Assembly: GCF_001887355.1 (NCBI RefSeq) | Contig: NZ_MPIN01000003.1 | Coordinates: 1-64,000, forward strand | DNA length: 64,000 nucleotides | Direction of reading: 5' to 3' | From: Cystobacter ferrugineus | Lineage (GTDB): Bacteria > Myxococcota > Myxococcia > Myxococcales > Myxococcaceae | In this document: positions 36,733 through 44,387 of the stretch, piece after piece | How positions within the stretch are numbered: position 1 is the first letter of the stretch | Layout of the letters: every line of letters begins with the position of its first letter | Notes under the pieces: generated by a model | What the model saw: only the letters and a program-made list of their open reading frames with translations | Databases searched by the model: none | What the model was told of the DNA's origin: nothing | Translations under genes and position numbers: made by a program

Positions 36733-37512
36733 ATGCCCCACACTTCCCCTACTCCCGCGCGCATCAAGATGGAGTCGCGCGCCCTCACGCTGCGCTACGG
36801 CGCCAAGGTGGCCGTCCGCTCCGTGAGCCTCACCCTGCCCGAGCACCAGGTCACCGCGCTCATCGGACCCTCGGGCTGCGGCAAGTCCACCTTCCTGCGC
36901 TCGCTCAACCGGATGAACGATCTCATCCCGGGCTCCAGCCACGAGGGCACCGTGCTGCTCGAGGGCACGAGCATCCATGACCGCAACGTGGACGTGGTGG
37001 ACCTGCGCCGGCGCGTGGGCATGGTCTTCCAGAAGTCCAACCCCTTCCCCAAGAGCATCTTCGAGAACGTGGCCTACGGCCTGCGCGTGGGCGGGATGAA
37101 GGACAAGGCGGAGCTGGACGCGCGCGTGGAGAAGTCCCTGCAGGGCGCGGCGCTCTGGGACGAGGTGAAGGACCGGCTCGGCGACAGCGCCCTGGGCCTG
37201 TCCGGCGGCCAGCAGCAGCGCCTGTGCATCGCGCGCGCCCTCGCCGTGGAGCCCGAGGTGCTCCTCATGGACGAGCCCGCGAGCGCCCTGGATCCCATCG
37301 CCACGGCGAAGATCGAGGAACTCATCTACGAGCTCAAGGCGCGCTACACCATCGCCATCGTCACCCACAACATGCAGCAGGCGGCGCGCGTGAGCGAGCG
37401 CACGGCCTTCTTCTACATGGGCGAGCTGGTGGAGTGTGGACCCACCGAGCAGATCTTCACCAACCCGCGCGAGAAGCGCACCGAGGACTACGTCACCGGG
37501 AAGTTCGGCTGA
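36733..37512 (+). CDS. pstB: Phosphate ABC transporter ATPase PstB
   Basis: The 259-aa ATPase has Walker [21 protein letters not shown] (the RSLNRMND extension is specific for PstB), the Q-loop [12 protein letters not shown], the signature [17 protein letters not shown], Walker [14 protein letters not shown] and the H-loop [11 protein letters not shown]. It energises phosphate uptake through PstCA. It follows pstA and precedes phoU by 20 bp. Confidence 0.97.
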   Translation: MPHTSPTPARIKMESRALTLRYGAKVAVRSVSLTLPEHQVTALIGPSGCGKSTFLRSLNRMNDLIPGSSHEGTVLLEGTSIHDRNVDVVDLRRRVGMVFQKSNPFPKSIFENVAYGLRVGGMKDKAELDARVEKSLQGAALWDEVKDRLGDSALGLSGGQQQRLCIARALAVEPEVLLMDEPASALDPIATAKIEELIYELKARYTIAIVTHNMQQAARVSERTAFFYMGELVECGPTEQIFTNPREKRTEDYVTGKFG

Positions 37513-37532
37513 GGGCCGGGGGAAACGAACAG

Positions 37533-38225
37533 ATGCCGTCAGTGCATACCGACAAGGCGTTCGAAGCGGACCTGCGCGAGCTGCGCGAGAAGCTCCTGGC
37601 CATGGGCGCCAAGGTGGAAGCGCTCATCGCCGACAGCATGCGCGCGCTCATGGAGCGTGACACCCCCCTGGCCGAGGAGGTCACCTCCGGCGACAAGGAG
37701 GTCAACCGCCTCGAGGTGGAGATCGACGACGCGTGCCGCCGCATCCTCGCGCTGCGTCAGCCGGCCGCGAGCGACCTGCGCCTCATCACCACCGCGCTGA
37801 AGATCGTCACCGATCTGGAGCGCATTGGCGACCTGGCGGTGAACATCGCCGAGCGCGCCAAGGACCTCAACCAGGTCCCCCCGCTCAAGCCCTACGTGGA
37901 CATTCCCCGGCTGTCGGACCTGGCCCTTCAGCAGGTGAAGAAGGCGCTGGATGCCTTCGTGTCCTCGGACGCCGCCAAGGCCGAGGAGGTGCTCAAGGCG
38001 GATGATCACCTCGATGCCCTCTACCTGAAGATCTTCAACGAGCTGCTCGGCTTCATGATGGAGGACTCGAAGAACATCCGCCGCGCCACGGCCCTGATGT
38101 TCATCGCCAAACACCTCGAGCGGATCGGCGACCATGCCACCAACGTGGCCGAAATGGTCGTCTACATGGTGCGCGGCACCGATATCCGGCATCCGCGCAG
38201 CCGAAACCTGCCCTCGGGTTCCTGA
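37533..38225 (+). CDS. phoU: Phosphate signalling protein PhoU
   Basis: PhoU links the transporter to the PhoR kinase and keeps the regulon off in high phosphate. The 230-aa all-helical protein has two copies of the PhoU three-helix bundle with the metal-binding E/D-x3-D motifs (TDLERIGDLAVNIAERAKDL and KHLERIGDHATNVAEMVVYM). It is the last gene of the pst operon. Two GC hairpins follow within 60 bp. Confidence 0.95.
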   Translation: MPSVHTDKAFEADLRELREKLLAMGAKVEALIADSMRALMERDTPLAEEVTSGDKEVNRLEVEIDDACRRILALRQPAASDLRLITTALKIVTDLERIGDLAVNIAERAKDLNQVPPLKPYVDIPRLSDLALQQVKKALDAFVSSDAAKAEEVLKADDHLDALYLKIFNELLGFMMEDSKNIRRATALMFIAKHLERIGDHATNVAEMVVYMVRGTDIRHPRSRNLPSGS

Positions 38226-38239
38226 AAAAACGGTTTCTC

Positions 38240-38287
38240 GGGCAAGTGCTTGCCTGAACGCCCCCCAAGACATCACGGGGGCGTCAA
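38240..38287 (+). terminator. Hairpins after phoU
   Basis: GGCAAG and CTTGCC (38241-38254) form one stem; CGCCCCC and GGGGGCG (about 38259-38284) form another. Neither ends in a T run, and the second runs into the Pho box of the next gene, so termination may be partial and read-through possible. Confidence 0.4.
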
Positions 38288-38312
38288 ATTGTCGTCACAT
38301 ACCGTTTGGTAG
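38281..38312 (+). promoter_or_regulatory. Pho box and -10-like element before the GT21 glycosyltransferase
   Basis: GCGTCAA (38281) and TCGTCAC (38292) repeat at 11 bp; after 6 bp follows TTTGGTAG (38305-38312). Box register, 6-bp gap and TYTGGTAG element are the same as before the first PhoB-type regulator. The GTG start is 58 bp further. Confidence 0.7.
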
Positions 38313-38370
38313 CATCCTGCGCGCACCGCGCCCCCACCCCCGGGGTGACCTTCCTGCCCAGGAGCACGAC

Positions 38371-39621
38371 GTGTTCTCTACCCACGCCCTCGGTCTCGCC
38401 CTCCTCGTCGCAGCGGCCCTCGGAAGCTTCGTCCTCTGCGTCCAGCTCTTCTGTGTGTGGCTCCATCACCGGCGCCAGGCCCGCGTGGCCCCCGAGTCCA
38501 ACCCGTCGCGTCCCCTCAAGAGCATCTCCATCCTCAAGCCCCTGTGTGGGGTGGATGACGACCTGGAGGCCAACCTGGAGTGCTTCGCCACGCTGGACCA
38601 TCCGGCGTACGAGCTGCTCCTCGGGGTGAAGGACACCCGGGATGCGGCCTATCCCGTGGCCCAGGCGGCGGTGGCGCGCTGGCCGCACCGGGTGCGCCTG
38701 GTGGTGCAGCAGGGCGAGCCCGGCCTCAACCCCAAGGTGAACCAGCTCATCACCCTGGCGGCGGCGGCCCGCAACGAGCTGCTGCTCATCAGCGACTCCA
38801 ACACCCGCGTGGAGCCGGGCTACCTGGAGGAGATCTCCCGCACCTTCGAGGATCCCCGCGTGGGCTGCATGTCGCACCCCATCAGCGGGTTGGGCGAGCA
38901 GACGCTGGGCTCGCTCATGGACAACCTGTACCAGTGCACCTCCGCGGGCGCGGGGCAGATCTCCGCCAAGCTGGTCGCGGGCCAGGATCTCGTGGTGGGC
39001 AAGTCCATGGTGCTGCGCCGCTCGGTGGTGGACGCGCTCGACGGCTTCCGCGCGGTGGCCAACGTGCTGGCCGAGGACTTCGTCATCGGCCAGTGGGTGA
39101 CGCGGCGCATGGATCTGCGCTCGGTGGTGGCGCGCGCCCCCGTCTACAACGTGTCCCAGAAGAAGAGCGTGAAGACCTTCTTCAAGCGCTACGTACGCTG
39201 GAGCATCATCCACCACACCTGCATCCCCACGCCGCTGTACCTGGCGCAGTCCATCCTCAACCCCACGCCCTGGGCCCTGCTGGGCGTGATGCTGTCGCCC
39301 TCGGCCGAGGCGCTCGAGGCGGCCGGCGCGGTGGTGGGGGTGAAGCTGATGCACGACGTGGCCGTCTTCCAGATGATGCGGCCCGGACAGCGCACCCGGT
39401 GGGTGACGGTGCCCGCGGTGCTGCTCAAGGACATGTTGCTCTTCGCCGCCTGGGTCAATGGGCTGTTCGCCCGCTCGGTGGACTGGCGAGGGCACTCGCT
39501 CCGGGTCATGGCCGGCTCGCACCTGGTCGCGCCGCCCTCCGCCCTGCCCGCCCCCATTCCCCTGTCGGCCCCCCTGGCCGCGGCCGAGCCCGAGAACCGG
39601 GGCGAGCTGCTCGTGGGCTGA
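38371..39621 (+). CDS. GT21-type lipid glycosyltransferase (ceramide glucosyltransferase/Pgt/HpnI-like)
   Basis: The 416-aa protein has an N-terminal membrane helix (ALGLALLVAAALGSFVLCV), a family-2-like catalytic domain and C-terminal hydrophobic segments. All GT21 hallmarks are visible: Asp88 in VKDTR, the SDSN motif with Asp142, AEDF with Asp236, and RYVRW at 273-277 for the (Q/R)xxRW motif. Relatives are ceramide glucosyltransferases, HpnI and the rhizobial Pgt that makes glycolipids from diacylglycerol. A Pho box controls it, and a PlcP-like phosphoesterase follows 86 bp later. This points to glycolipid synthesis on phosphate limitation. The GTG start follows AGGAG. The acceptor (diacylglycerol, ceramide or other) cannot be read from sequence. 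Confidence 0.85.
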   Translation: MFSTHALGLALLVAAALGSFVLCVQLFCVWLHHRRQARVAPESNPSRPLKSISILKPLCGVDDDLEANLECFATLDHPAYELLLGVKDTRDAAYPVAQAAVARWPHRVRLVVQQGEPGLNPKVNQLITLAAAARNELLLISDSNTRVEPGYLEEISRTFEDPRVGCMSHPISGLGEQTLGSLMDNLYQCTSAGAGQISAKLVAGQDLVVGKSMVLRRSVVDALDGFRAVANVLAEDFVIGQWVTRRMDLRSVVARAPVYNVSQKKSVKTFFKRYVRWSIIHHTCIPTPLYLAQSILNPTPWALLGVMLSPSAEALEAAGAVVGVKLMHDVAVFQMMRPGQRTRWVTVPAVLLKDMLLFAAWVNGLFARSVDWRGHSLRVMAGSHLVAPPSALPAPIPLSAPLAAAEPENRGELLVG

Positions 39622-39623
39622 CG

Positions 39624-39652
39624 GGTTCACCGCGACGTCACCGGGTGCACCC
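39624..39652 (+). promoter_or_regulatory. Pho-box-like repeats before the PlcP-like gene
   Basis: GGTTCAC (39624) and ACGTCAC (39635) repeat at 11 bp; a third heptamer TGCACCC (39646) fits poorly. It starts 2 bp after the GT21 stop and lies 56 bp before the phosphoesterase. No TYTGGTAG element is present. Confidence 0.5.
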
Positions 39653-39707
39653 GGAAGAGTTACCTGGGGGCCATGGCCATGTTTCAGCCGGTGGGTACAT
39701 CCCCACC

Positions 39708-40544
39708 ATGCACCTGCGAACCCTGGCGCATCTGTCGGATCTCCACCTGGATCTCACCCCCGAGAGTGACACCACGGCCCGCGCGCTCGTGGAGAGCCTG
39801 CTCGCCGAGAGCGTGGACCATGTGGTGGTCACCGGGGATCTGACCCACCAGGGCAGTCAGCGCGAGTACAAGCGCTTCCGGGAAATCTTCGCCCCGCTGC
39901 TCGACGCCGGGCGGCTCACCTTCATCCCCGGCAACCATGATCGCACGGGCGAGGACGCGGGGAGCCGGTGGATGAACGGGCGCAAGGTGAAGGTCGAGCA
40001 CGCCGAGGGCCTGTACCTGGTGTGCGTGGACTCCACGGGCCCGCACAACCGCAACTACTTCGCCTGCCACGGCATGTTGACGCCCGGGGTGCTGGACGCC
40101 GTGGACGAGGCCCTGTGCGCCGCGCCGCGCGACGTGCTCACCGCGGTGCTCCTGCACCACCACGTGCTGCCCCTGCCGGAGGAGAGCTTCCCGGAGCGGC
40201 TGGCCACGCGCATGGGCTGGCCCAACGCCTCGGAACTCGCGCTGGGCGCCGAGATGGTGCAGCGGGTCCAGGGCCGGTGCGATCTCATCCTCCACGGACA
40301 CCGGCACGTGCCCCGCGAGTTCGACCTGGGGACGCCCCGGGGACGGGGCCTGCGCATCTACAACTCGGGCAGCTCCACGGAGATGGGGCGCTTCCGTGTT
40401 TTCTCGCATGCTGCGGGCCGGCTGACGGGGGCGCCGGTCTGGTACCGCGCCGCCCTGCCCCCCTCGCGCAAGCGCTCGTCGGCCCCCAACGTGGGACCAG
40501 CGTTGCAGTACCTGGCCTCGCAGTTGACGATGGCGCTCCTCTAG
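39708..40544 (+). CDS. PlcP-like metallophosphoesterase, 278 aa
   Basis: A calcineurin-like phosphoesterase with all metal ligands: LSDLHLD, VVTGDLT, IPGNHDR, LLHHHVLP and LHGHRH. There is no signal peptide or membrane helix, so it should act at the inner face of the membrane or in the cytoplasm. Size and the LAHLSDLHL start are like PlcP, the phosphate-starvation phospholipase C of Sinorhizobium that strips head groups from phospholipids. Other members of this large family act on cyclic nucleotides or UDP-diacylglucosamine, so substrate is inference from context: Pho repeats upstream and a lipid glycosyltransferase just before. The last ~30 residues are basic. Confidence 0.82.
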   Translation: MHLRTLAHLSDLHLDLTPESDTTARALVESLLAESVDHVVVTGDLTHQGSQREYKRFREIFAPLLDAGRLTFIPGNHDRTGEDAGSRWMNGRKVKVEHAEGLYLVCVDSTGPHNRNYFACHGMLTPGVLDAVDEALCAAPRDVLTAVLLHHHVLPLPEESFPERLATRMGWPNASELALGAEMVQRVQGRCDLILHGHRHVPREFDLGTPRGRGLRIYNSGSSTEMGRFRVFSHAAGRLTGAPVWYRAALPPSRKRSSAPNVGPALQYLASQLTMALL

Positions 40545-40782
40545 CCGGGCAACGCGCCGCCGGGCTGGAAGCTGGACCCCGTGGTTCGCACCACGCCCGA
40601 GGACGGGGCGCGGCTGGACGCGGCGGAGCGGCCTGGGTCCAGGCGCGGAGCCTGGGCGCCGCGACCCTGTGCCGCGTAGATGCCCGCCCGCCGCGCTGAG
40701 CCCTGGCGAGGCTGACCGTGCGAAATGGCGGTGCTGCGGCCCGTACCGTACATTCCCGCCCAACCTTCCCGGACAGGCCGTC

Positions 40783-42099
40783 ATGCTCCAAAGCATCACC
40801 CTCGAAAACTTCAAGAGCTACAAGTTCGCGACGCTTCCGCTCGCCGAGTTGACGGTGCTCATCGGCGCCAATGCGTCCGGGAAGAGCAACCTCATCGAGG
40901 CAATTCAACTGCTGGCATGGATCGCGAAGGGGCGCAGGTTGAGCGACTTGGTGATGGTACTCAAGGAGCGAGATCTCTCGGTGCGAGGCACGCCACTCAA
41001 CCTCACCCATGGGAACGCGGTCTCATTTGGCTACGACTGCGTCATCACGGATGAGTCAGGTCCTGACCTCCAGCTCCAGATGCAACTGGAAGTGGACGAA
41101 CTGGGCATGCGGATCGTGAATGAGACGCTGTGGACGCTGGGTGGTGATACAGGGATGCCGCTGTACCAGATCGAAAAGCCCGCGACGGAGTACAGCAACG
41201 AAATTCAGGTCGCCTACAACAACTTCGCGCGAGGAGGGAAGAAGCCACGGGTTGTCTGCATCGACCAACAGGCTGTCTTCACCCAACTGACAACGCCCGC
41301 GCGATTCGGAAGCACACACCCCCGTTCTCAGAAGGAGATTCCCAAGGCGGCCGAGCGGCTCAGGCGCACGTTGGAGGCGGTCCTCTTTCTGGATCCGGTT
41401 CCGGGCGGGATGCGCGACTATAGCTTCCTCGTGGAGCGGGTTTTGCGGGGAGATGGATCCAACGTCTCGGCGGTGCTTCATGGCCTCTGCGCGGAACTCG
41501 CAGGAAAGGAGCAGGTTCTGGAGTTCGTCCGCTCATTGCCCGAGCAGGACATTCTGGACATTGACTTCCTGGATGGGCCCCGGGGGGAAGTCATGGTGAA
41601 ACTGAGGGAGTCGTTTGGCGGACAGGCACGCGAGACGGATGCAGCGCTCCTCTCCGACGGCACGCTCCGTGTGCTCGCAGTCGCTGCGGCGCTCCTGTCG
41701 GTTCCCGAGGGGTCGATGGTGGTCATTGAGGAGATCGACAACGGAGTACATCCGAGCCGCGCCGAGAGTCTGCTCAATCGCATTCAGGCCGTGGCGAAGC
41801 AACGGGCCTTGCGTGTGCTCCTGACCACCCACAATCCCGCGCTCCTCGACGCGATTCCGGTGGAATCCATTCCAGACGTTGTCGCCTGCTACCGGGATCC
41901 AGAACAGGGCGATAGTCGGCTGATTCGGCTGCAGGATCTGGAGCGCTACCCGGACCTGGTGGCGCAGGGTCCTATCGGTAGACTCGTCACCCAGGGAATC
42001 CTCGACCGCTTCCTCAAGAACCCTCCGGATACCGAGCAGGCACTCCAGCGGACCCAGGAGTTCTTCGACTTCCTCCAGCAGTCAGAGGAGGAAACATGA
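40783..42099 (+). CDS. AAA ATPase of the AAA15/AAA21 (ABC-like, OLD-type) class, 438 aa
   Basis: An SMC/ABC-like ATPase that stands alone. Walker A is GANASGKS at 28-35 in the setting ENFKSYKFATL. An ABC-type signature LLSDGTLRVL lies at ~289-298, Walker B VVIEEIDNG at 313-321, and the His switch LLTTHNPAL further on. Such ATPases drive nuclease partners in antiphage systems (OLD, AbiL, PARIS-type). The stop overlaps the PIN-like gene by 4 bp, so the two are made together. No TOPRIM domain is fused, unlike OLD. Codon use is less GC3-biased than in the phosphate genes, as in acquired DNA. The ATG at 40783 is taken because the conserved N-terminus starts there. Confidence 0.85.
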   Translation: MLQSITLENFKSYKFATLPLAELTVLIGANASGKSNLIEAIQLLAWIAKGRRLSDLVMVLKERDLSVRGTPLNLTHGNAVSFGYDCVITDESGPDLQLQMQLEVDELGMRIVNETLWTLGGDTGMPLYQIEKPATEYSNEIQVAYNNFARGGKKPRVVCIDQQAVFTQLTTPARFGSTHPRSQKEIPKAAERLRRTLEAVLFLDPVPGGMRDYSFLVERVLRGDGSNVSAVLHGLCAELAGKEQVLEFVRSLPEQDILDIDFLDGPRGEVMVKLRESFGGQARETDAALLSDGTLRVLAVAAALLSVPEGSMVVIEEIDNGVHPSRAESLLNRIQAVAKQRALRVLLTTHNPALLDAIPVESIPDVVACYRDPEQGDSRLIRLQDLERYPDLVAQGPIGRLVTQGILDRFLKNPPDTEQALQRTQEFFDFLQQSEEET

Positions 42100-42581
42100 G
42101 CGCGAACGTGGTGCTGATCGACACCAGCGTCCTCTGTGAAGTTCTCGCGGTTCCCAGTCTGAATTCGAATCCCAGCAAGTTTCAGAAGGAACTGACGGAG
42201 AAGATCGGCTCGGGTGACACACTGCTGCTTCCGATGACATCCATCCTGGAGACCGGCAACCACATTGGCCAGTGTGCGATGAATGGTCAGATCAGACGGA
42301 GGGTCGCTCAGTCCTTCGTGCTCTTCGTGCTCCGGGCGCTCAAAGGCGAATTGCCGTTTCGCCCCACACCTTTCTTCCAGGCCGAAGAACTCGTGACATG
42401 GCTCGCCGAGTTTCCAGACTGGACCATGCGCTCGGACGCCAAGGGAAAGGGCAGCGGTCTGGGGGATCTGACCATCCAGAAGGAGTGGCAGCGGCAGTGC
42501 GGGCTCAATCCGGGGCGGCGGGTCTACATCTGGTCGTTGGACGCGCAGCTCCAGAAGTACGACAGACCCCCCACGGTGTGA
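42096..42581 (+). CDS. PIN-like domain protein coupled to the AAA ATPase, 161 aa
   Basis: The pattern of acidic residues fits a PIN-fold RNase: LIDTSV with Asp9, Glu52 in SILETGNH, Asp124 in GLGDLTI and Asp149 in WSLDAQL. PIN proteins cleave RNA and are best known as VapC toxins, but no antitoxin-sized gene is adjacent; the partner is the ATPase upstream, overlapping by 4 bp with GAGGAGG in its end. I infer a two-component effector: ATPase sensor plus nuclease. A structure-specific DNA nuclease is an alternative. The family as a whole is not one I can name. Confidence 0.7.
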   Translation: MSANVVLIDTSVLCEVLAVPSLNSNPSKFQKELTEKIGSGDTLLLPMTSILETGNHIGQCAMNGQIRRRVAQSFVLFVLRALKGELPFRPTPFFQAEELVTWLAEFPDWTMRSDAKGKGSGLGDLTIQKEWQRQCGLNPGRRVYIWSLDAQLQKYDRPPTV

Positions 42582-42669
42582 GCGCGAGTCGCGCGCGTAC
42601 CCCTCACGGCGTCATTTCTGGTCTCCCAAGCAGGTGAGGAGGAGGCGAGCGTGGCACCACAGAGGGAGG

Positions 42670-42838
42670 AAAGCAGGCCGACGAATCCCCCTGCCTCCAC
42701 CGAAGCCGCCGCCTCTCGGAATGTCGCGACGAAAGCCCGGTAGCGCTCGCGCAGCTCCTTCAACGCCTGCCGCGTGGAGGCATGCGTGGGAGGGCCCCCA
42801 TCCGTCCTATGCTCCAAATACCCGAAAACACGCGGGAA
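42670..42838 (-). pseudogene. Coding-like remnant, possibly the C-terminal part of a transposase-like gene
   Basis: The 370-bp gap 42582-42951 holds no intact gene. On the minus strand a stretch reads FPRVFGYLEHR...ASTRQALKELRERYRAFVATFREAAASVEAG, which looks like real protein. It resembles tails of repeated myxobacterial transposase-like genes as I remember them. It then runs into unrelated sequence, with no start or complete domain. Treated as a fragment; identity is a guess. Confidence 0.3.
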
Positions 42839-42880
42839 TCTACCGGGTCTGGCAGCGACGGCCGCGAGGCGCTCGCCGCA

Positions 42881-42907
42881 CGTCACAAATTCCGGCGCTC
42901 AATCGCT
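42881..42907 (+). promoter_or_regulatory. Possible ECF41-type promoter
   Basis: CGTCACA, a 16-bp spacer and CGCT lie 45 bp before the CMD gene. ECF41 promoters are TGTCACA-n16-CGTC, so the -35 matches 6 of 7 but the -10 only 2 of 4. Position supports autoregulation; the match is weak. Confidence 0.3.
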
Positions 42908-42951
42908 CGAAGGTTGTCGCGGCACCTCGCCGCCGGATAAAGGAGCACACC

Positions 42952-43383
42952 TTGAGTGAAACGAGCGCCGTCAAGTATGAGCGGGAGATCCCGAAGGTCT
43001 TGCAGGCCATGACCGACGTGCACCGTGCCATTGGCACCCACGGTTTCGAGCGACTGCTCCATCATCTCGTCCAGTTGCGCGCGTCGCAGATCAACCGATG
43101 CGCCTATTGCATCAAGATGCACACCCAGGAGGCGCGGCGGGACGGCGAAACCCCTGAGCGACTGGACCGTTTGATCGTCTGGGAGCAGGTGGACGACTTC
43201 AGCGAACGCGAGAAGGCGGCCCTTGCCTGGACGGAAGCGCTGACCGTGCTCGACGGGAAGGCCGACCTCGGAGCACTCCGGGCCCGATTGAGGGCGCACT
43301 TCACGGACCAGGAGATCGGGGTTCTGACCTCGATCGTGGCCATGATCAACCTGTGGAACAGAATCCAGGTGTCGAGGCACTGA
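42952..43383 (+). CDS. Carboxymuconolactone decarboxylase-family (AhpD-like) protein
   Basis: The 143-aa protein has the AhpD/CMD core with the redox pair and His: QINRCAYCIKMHTQEAR. The FSEREKAALAWTEALT helix typical of the family is also present. Such proteins reduce peroxides through the CxxC disulphide. The TTG at 42952 is the best start: AAAGGAG lies 6 bp upstream and no ATG fits. It ends 1 bp before the sigma-factor gene. CMD proteins are the standard partners of ECF41 sigma factors, so the pair is a known type of unit. Confidence 0.85.
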   Translation: MSETSAVKYEREIPKVLQAMTDVHRAIGTHGFERLLHHLVQLRASQINRCAYCIKMHTQEARRDGETPERLDRLIVWEQVDDFSEREKAALAWTEALTVLDGKADLGALRARLRAHFTDQEIGVLTSIVAMINLWNRIQVSRH

Positions 43384-43384
43384 A

Positions 43385-44272
43385 ATGCCGAATCGTGACG
43401 ACGCCGCCATCTTCGAGCAGTTCAGGCCCACACTCCTGGGGCTGGCCTATCGCATGCTTGGGTCGCGGGCCGACGCCGAGGATGCCGTCCAGGACACGTT
43501 CATCAAGTGGCGGAACGCCGACAGGGGCAAGATCGAGAATCCGGCGTCGTGGCTCACGGCCCTCTGCACGCGCCGATGCATCGACCTGGCCAGGTCCGCC
43601 CATAGAACCCGGGTGGACTACCTGGGACCCTGGCTGCCCGAACCGCTCCATACACCGAGCGAAAACGAGGCTGAAAACGCCTTGTCGATGGCGTCATCCC
43701 TGACGACCGCGTTCTTGTTGATGCTCGAACGGCTCACGCCGAAGGAGCGGGCCGCCTATCTGCTCCACGAGATCTTCGACGTCTCCTACACGGAAGCCGC
43801 GAAGACCCTCGATATCCAGGAGAGCACCTGCCGCAAGCTGGTTTCCAGAGCCCGAGCCAGCATCGAGCAGGCGAAGGTCAGGCACATCACTCCGGTTGAC
43901 AGGCAGGAGCAGCTGCTCGCCGCCTTCAAGGCGGCCGTCGTCGGCGGCAACACGGATCAACTGGCGGTCCTGCTCTCGGACGATATCGAGCTCAGCGCCG
44001 ACGGGGGAGGCAAGGTGCCCACCGTTCTCCGTGTGCTGCGCGGCAAGGCGGAAGTGCTGGAGTTCATCACGCAGAAGCTCCGCCAGTATTGGAGCGCCTA
44101 TCAATGGAGTGCGTCGGAAATCAACGGTGGCCGAGGAGTCATCCTTCACGAAGAGGAGCTGGCGACGGTGGCCGTCTCCTTTGCCTACGACGAAGCAGGC
44201 AGGACGACGAACATCTACATCGTGCGCAACCCCGACAAGCTCTCCCACTTGAATGGATTGCTCAAGCAATAG
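43385..44272 (+). CDS. ECF41-type (SigJ-like) RNA polymerase sigma factor
   Basis: The 295-aa protein has sigma region 2 (LLGLAYRMLGSRADAEDAVQDTFIKW, NPASWLTALCTRRCIDL) and region 4 (LTPKERAAYLLHEIFDVSYTEAAKTLDI). A C-terminal SnoaL-like domain of ~110 residues follows (LLAAFKAAVVGGNTDQLAVLLSDDIELSADGGG). This fusion defines ECF41: the tail regulates the sigma factor in place of an anti-sigma protein, and no anti-sigma gene is near. The CMD gene 1 bp upstream is the usual target. It lies in the less-biased part of the accessory region. Confidence 0.92.
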   Translation: MPNRDDAAIFEQFRPTLLGLAYRMLGSRADAEDAVQDTFIKWRNADRGKIENPASWLTALCTRRCIDLARSAHRTRVDYLGPWLPEPLHTPSENEAENALSMASSLTTAFLLMLERLTPKERAAYLLHEIFDVSYTEAAKTLDIQESTCRKLVSRARASIEQAKVRHITPVDRQEQLLAAFKAAVVGGNTDQLAVLLSDDIELSADGGGKVPTVLRVLRGKAEVLEFITQKLRQYWSAYQWSASEINGGRGVILHEEELATVAVSFAYDEAGRTTNIYIVRNPDKLSHLNGLLKQ

Positions 44273-44387
44273 CCATGCTGGCGAGGATTTCCGCGCACAG
44301 GCCGTGCAGACCTTCGAGAACTTGAAGGCGGCCTTGGATTCGCCCGCCCTCCTCGTGACACCTTCCACGAGGAGGAGGGAAAGGCGG

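Noticed and set aside
40545-40782. Open sequence PGNAPPGWKLDPVVRTTPEDG... after the PlcP-like gene
   Set aside because: It is short, lacks a start and ends at a stop after ~44 codons; no family recognised. The 238-bp gap is taken as the promoter region of the ATPase gene.
42096-42581. VapC toxin of a toxin-antitoxin pair
   Set aside because: No antitoxin-sized gene is next to it; the overlapping partner is a 438-residue ATPase.
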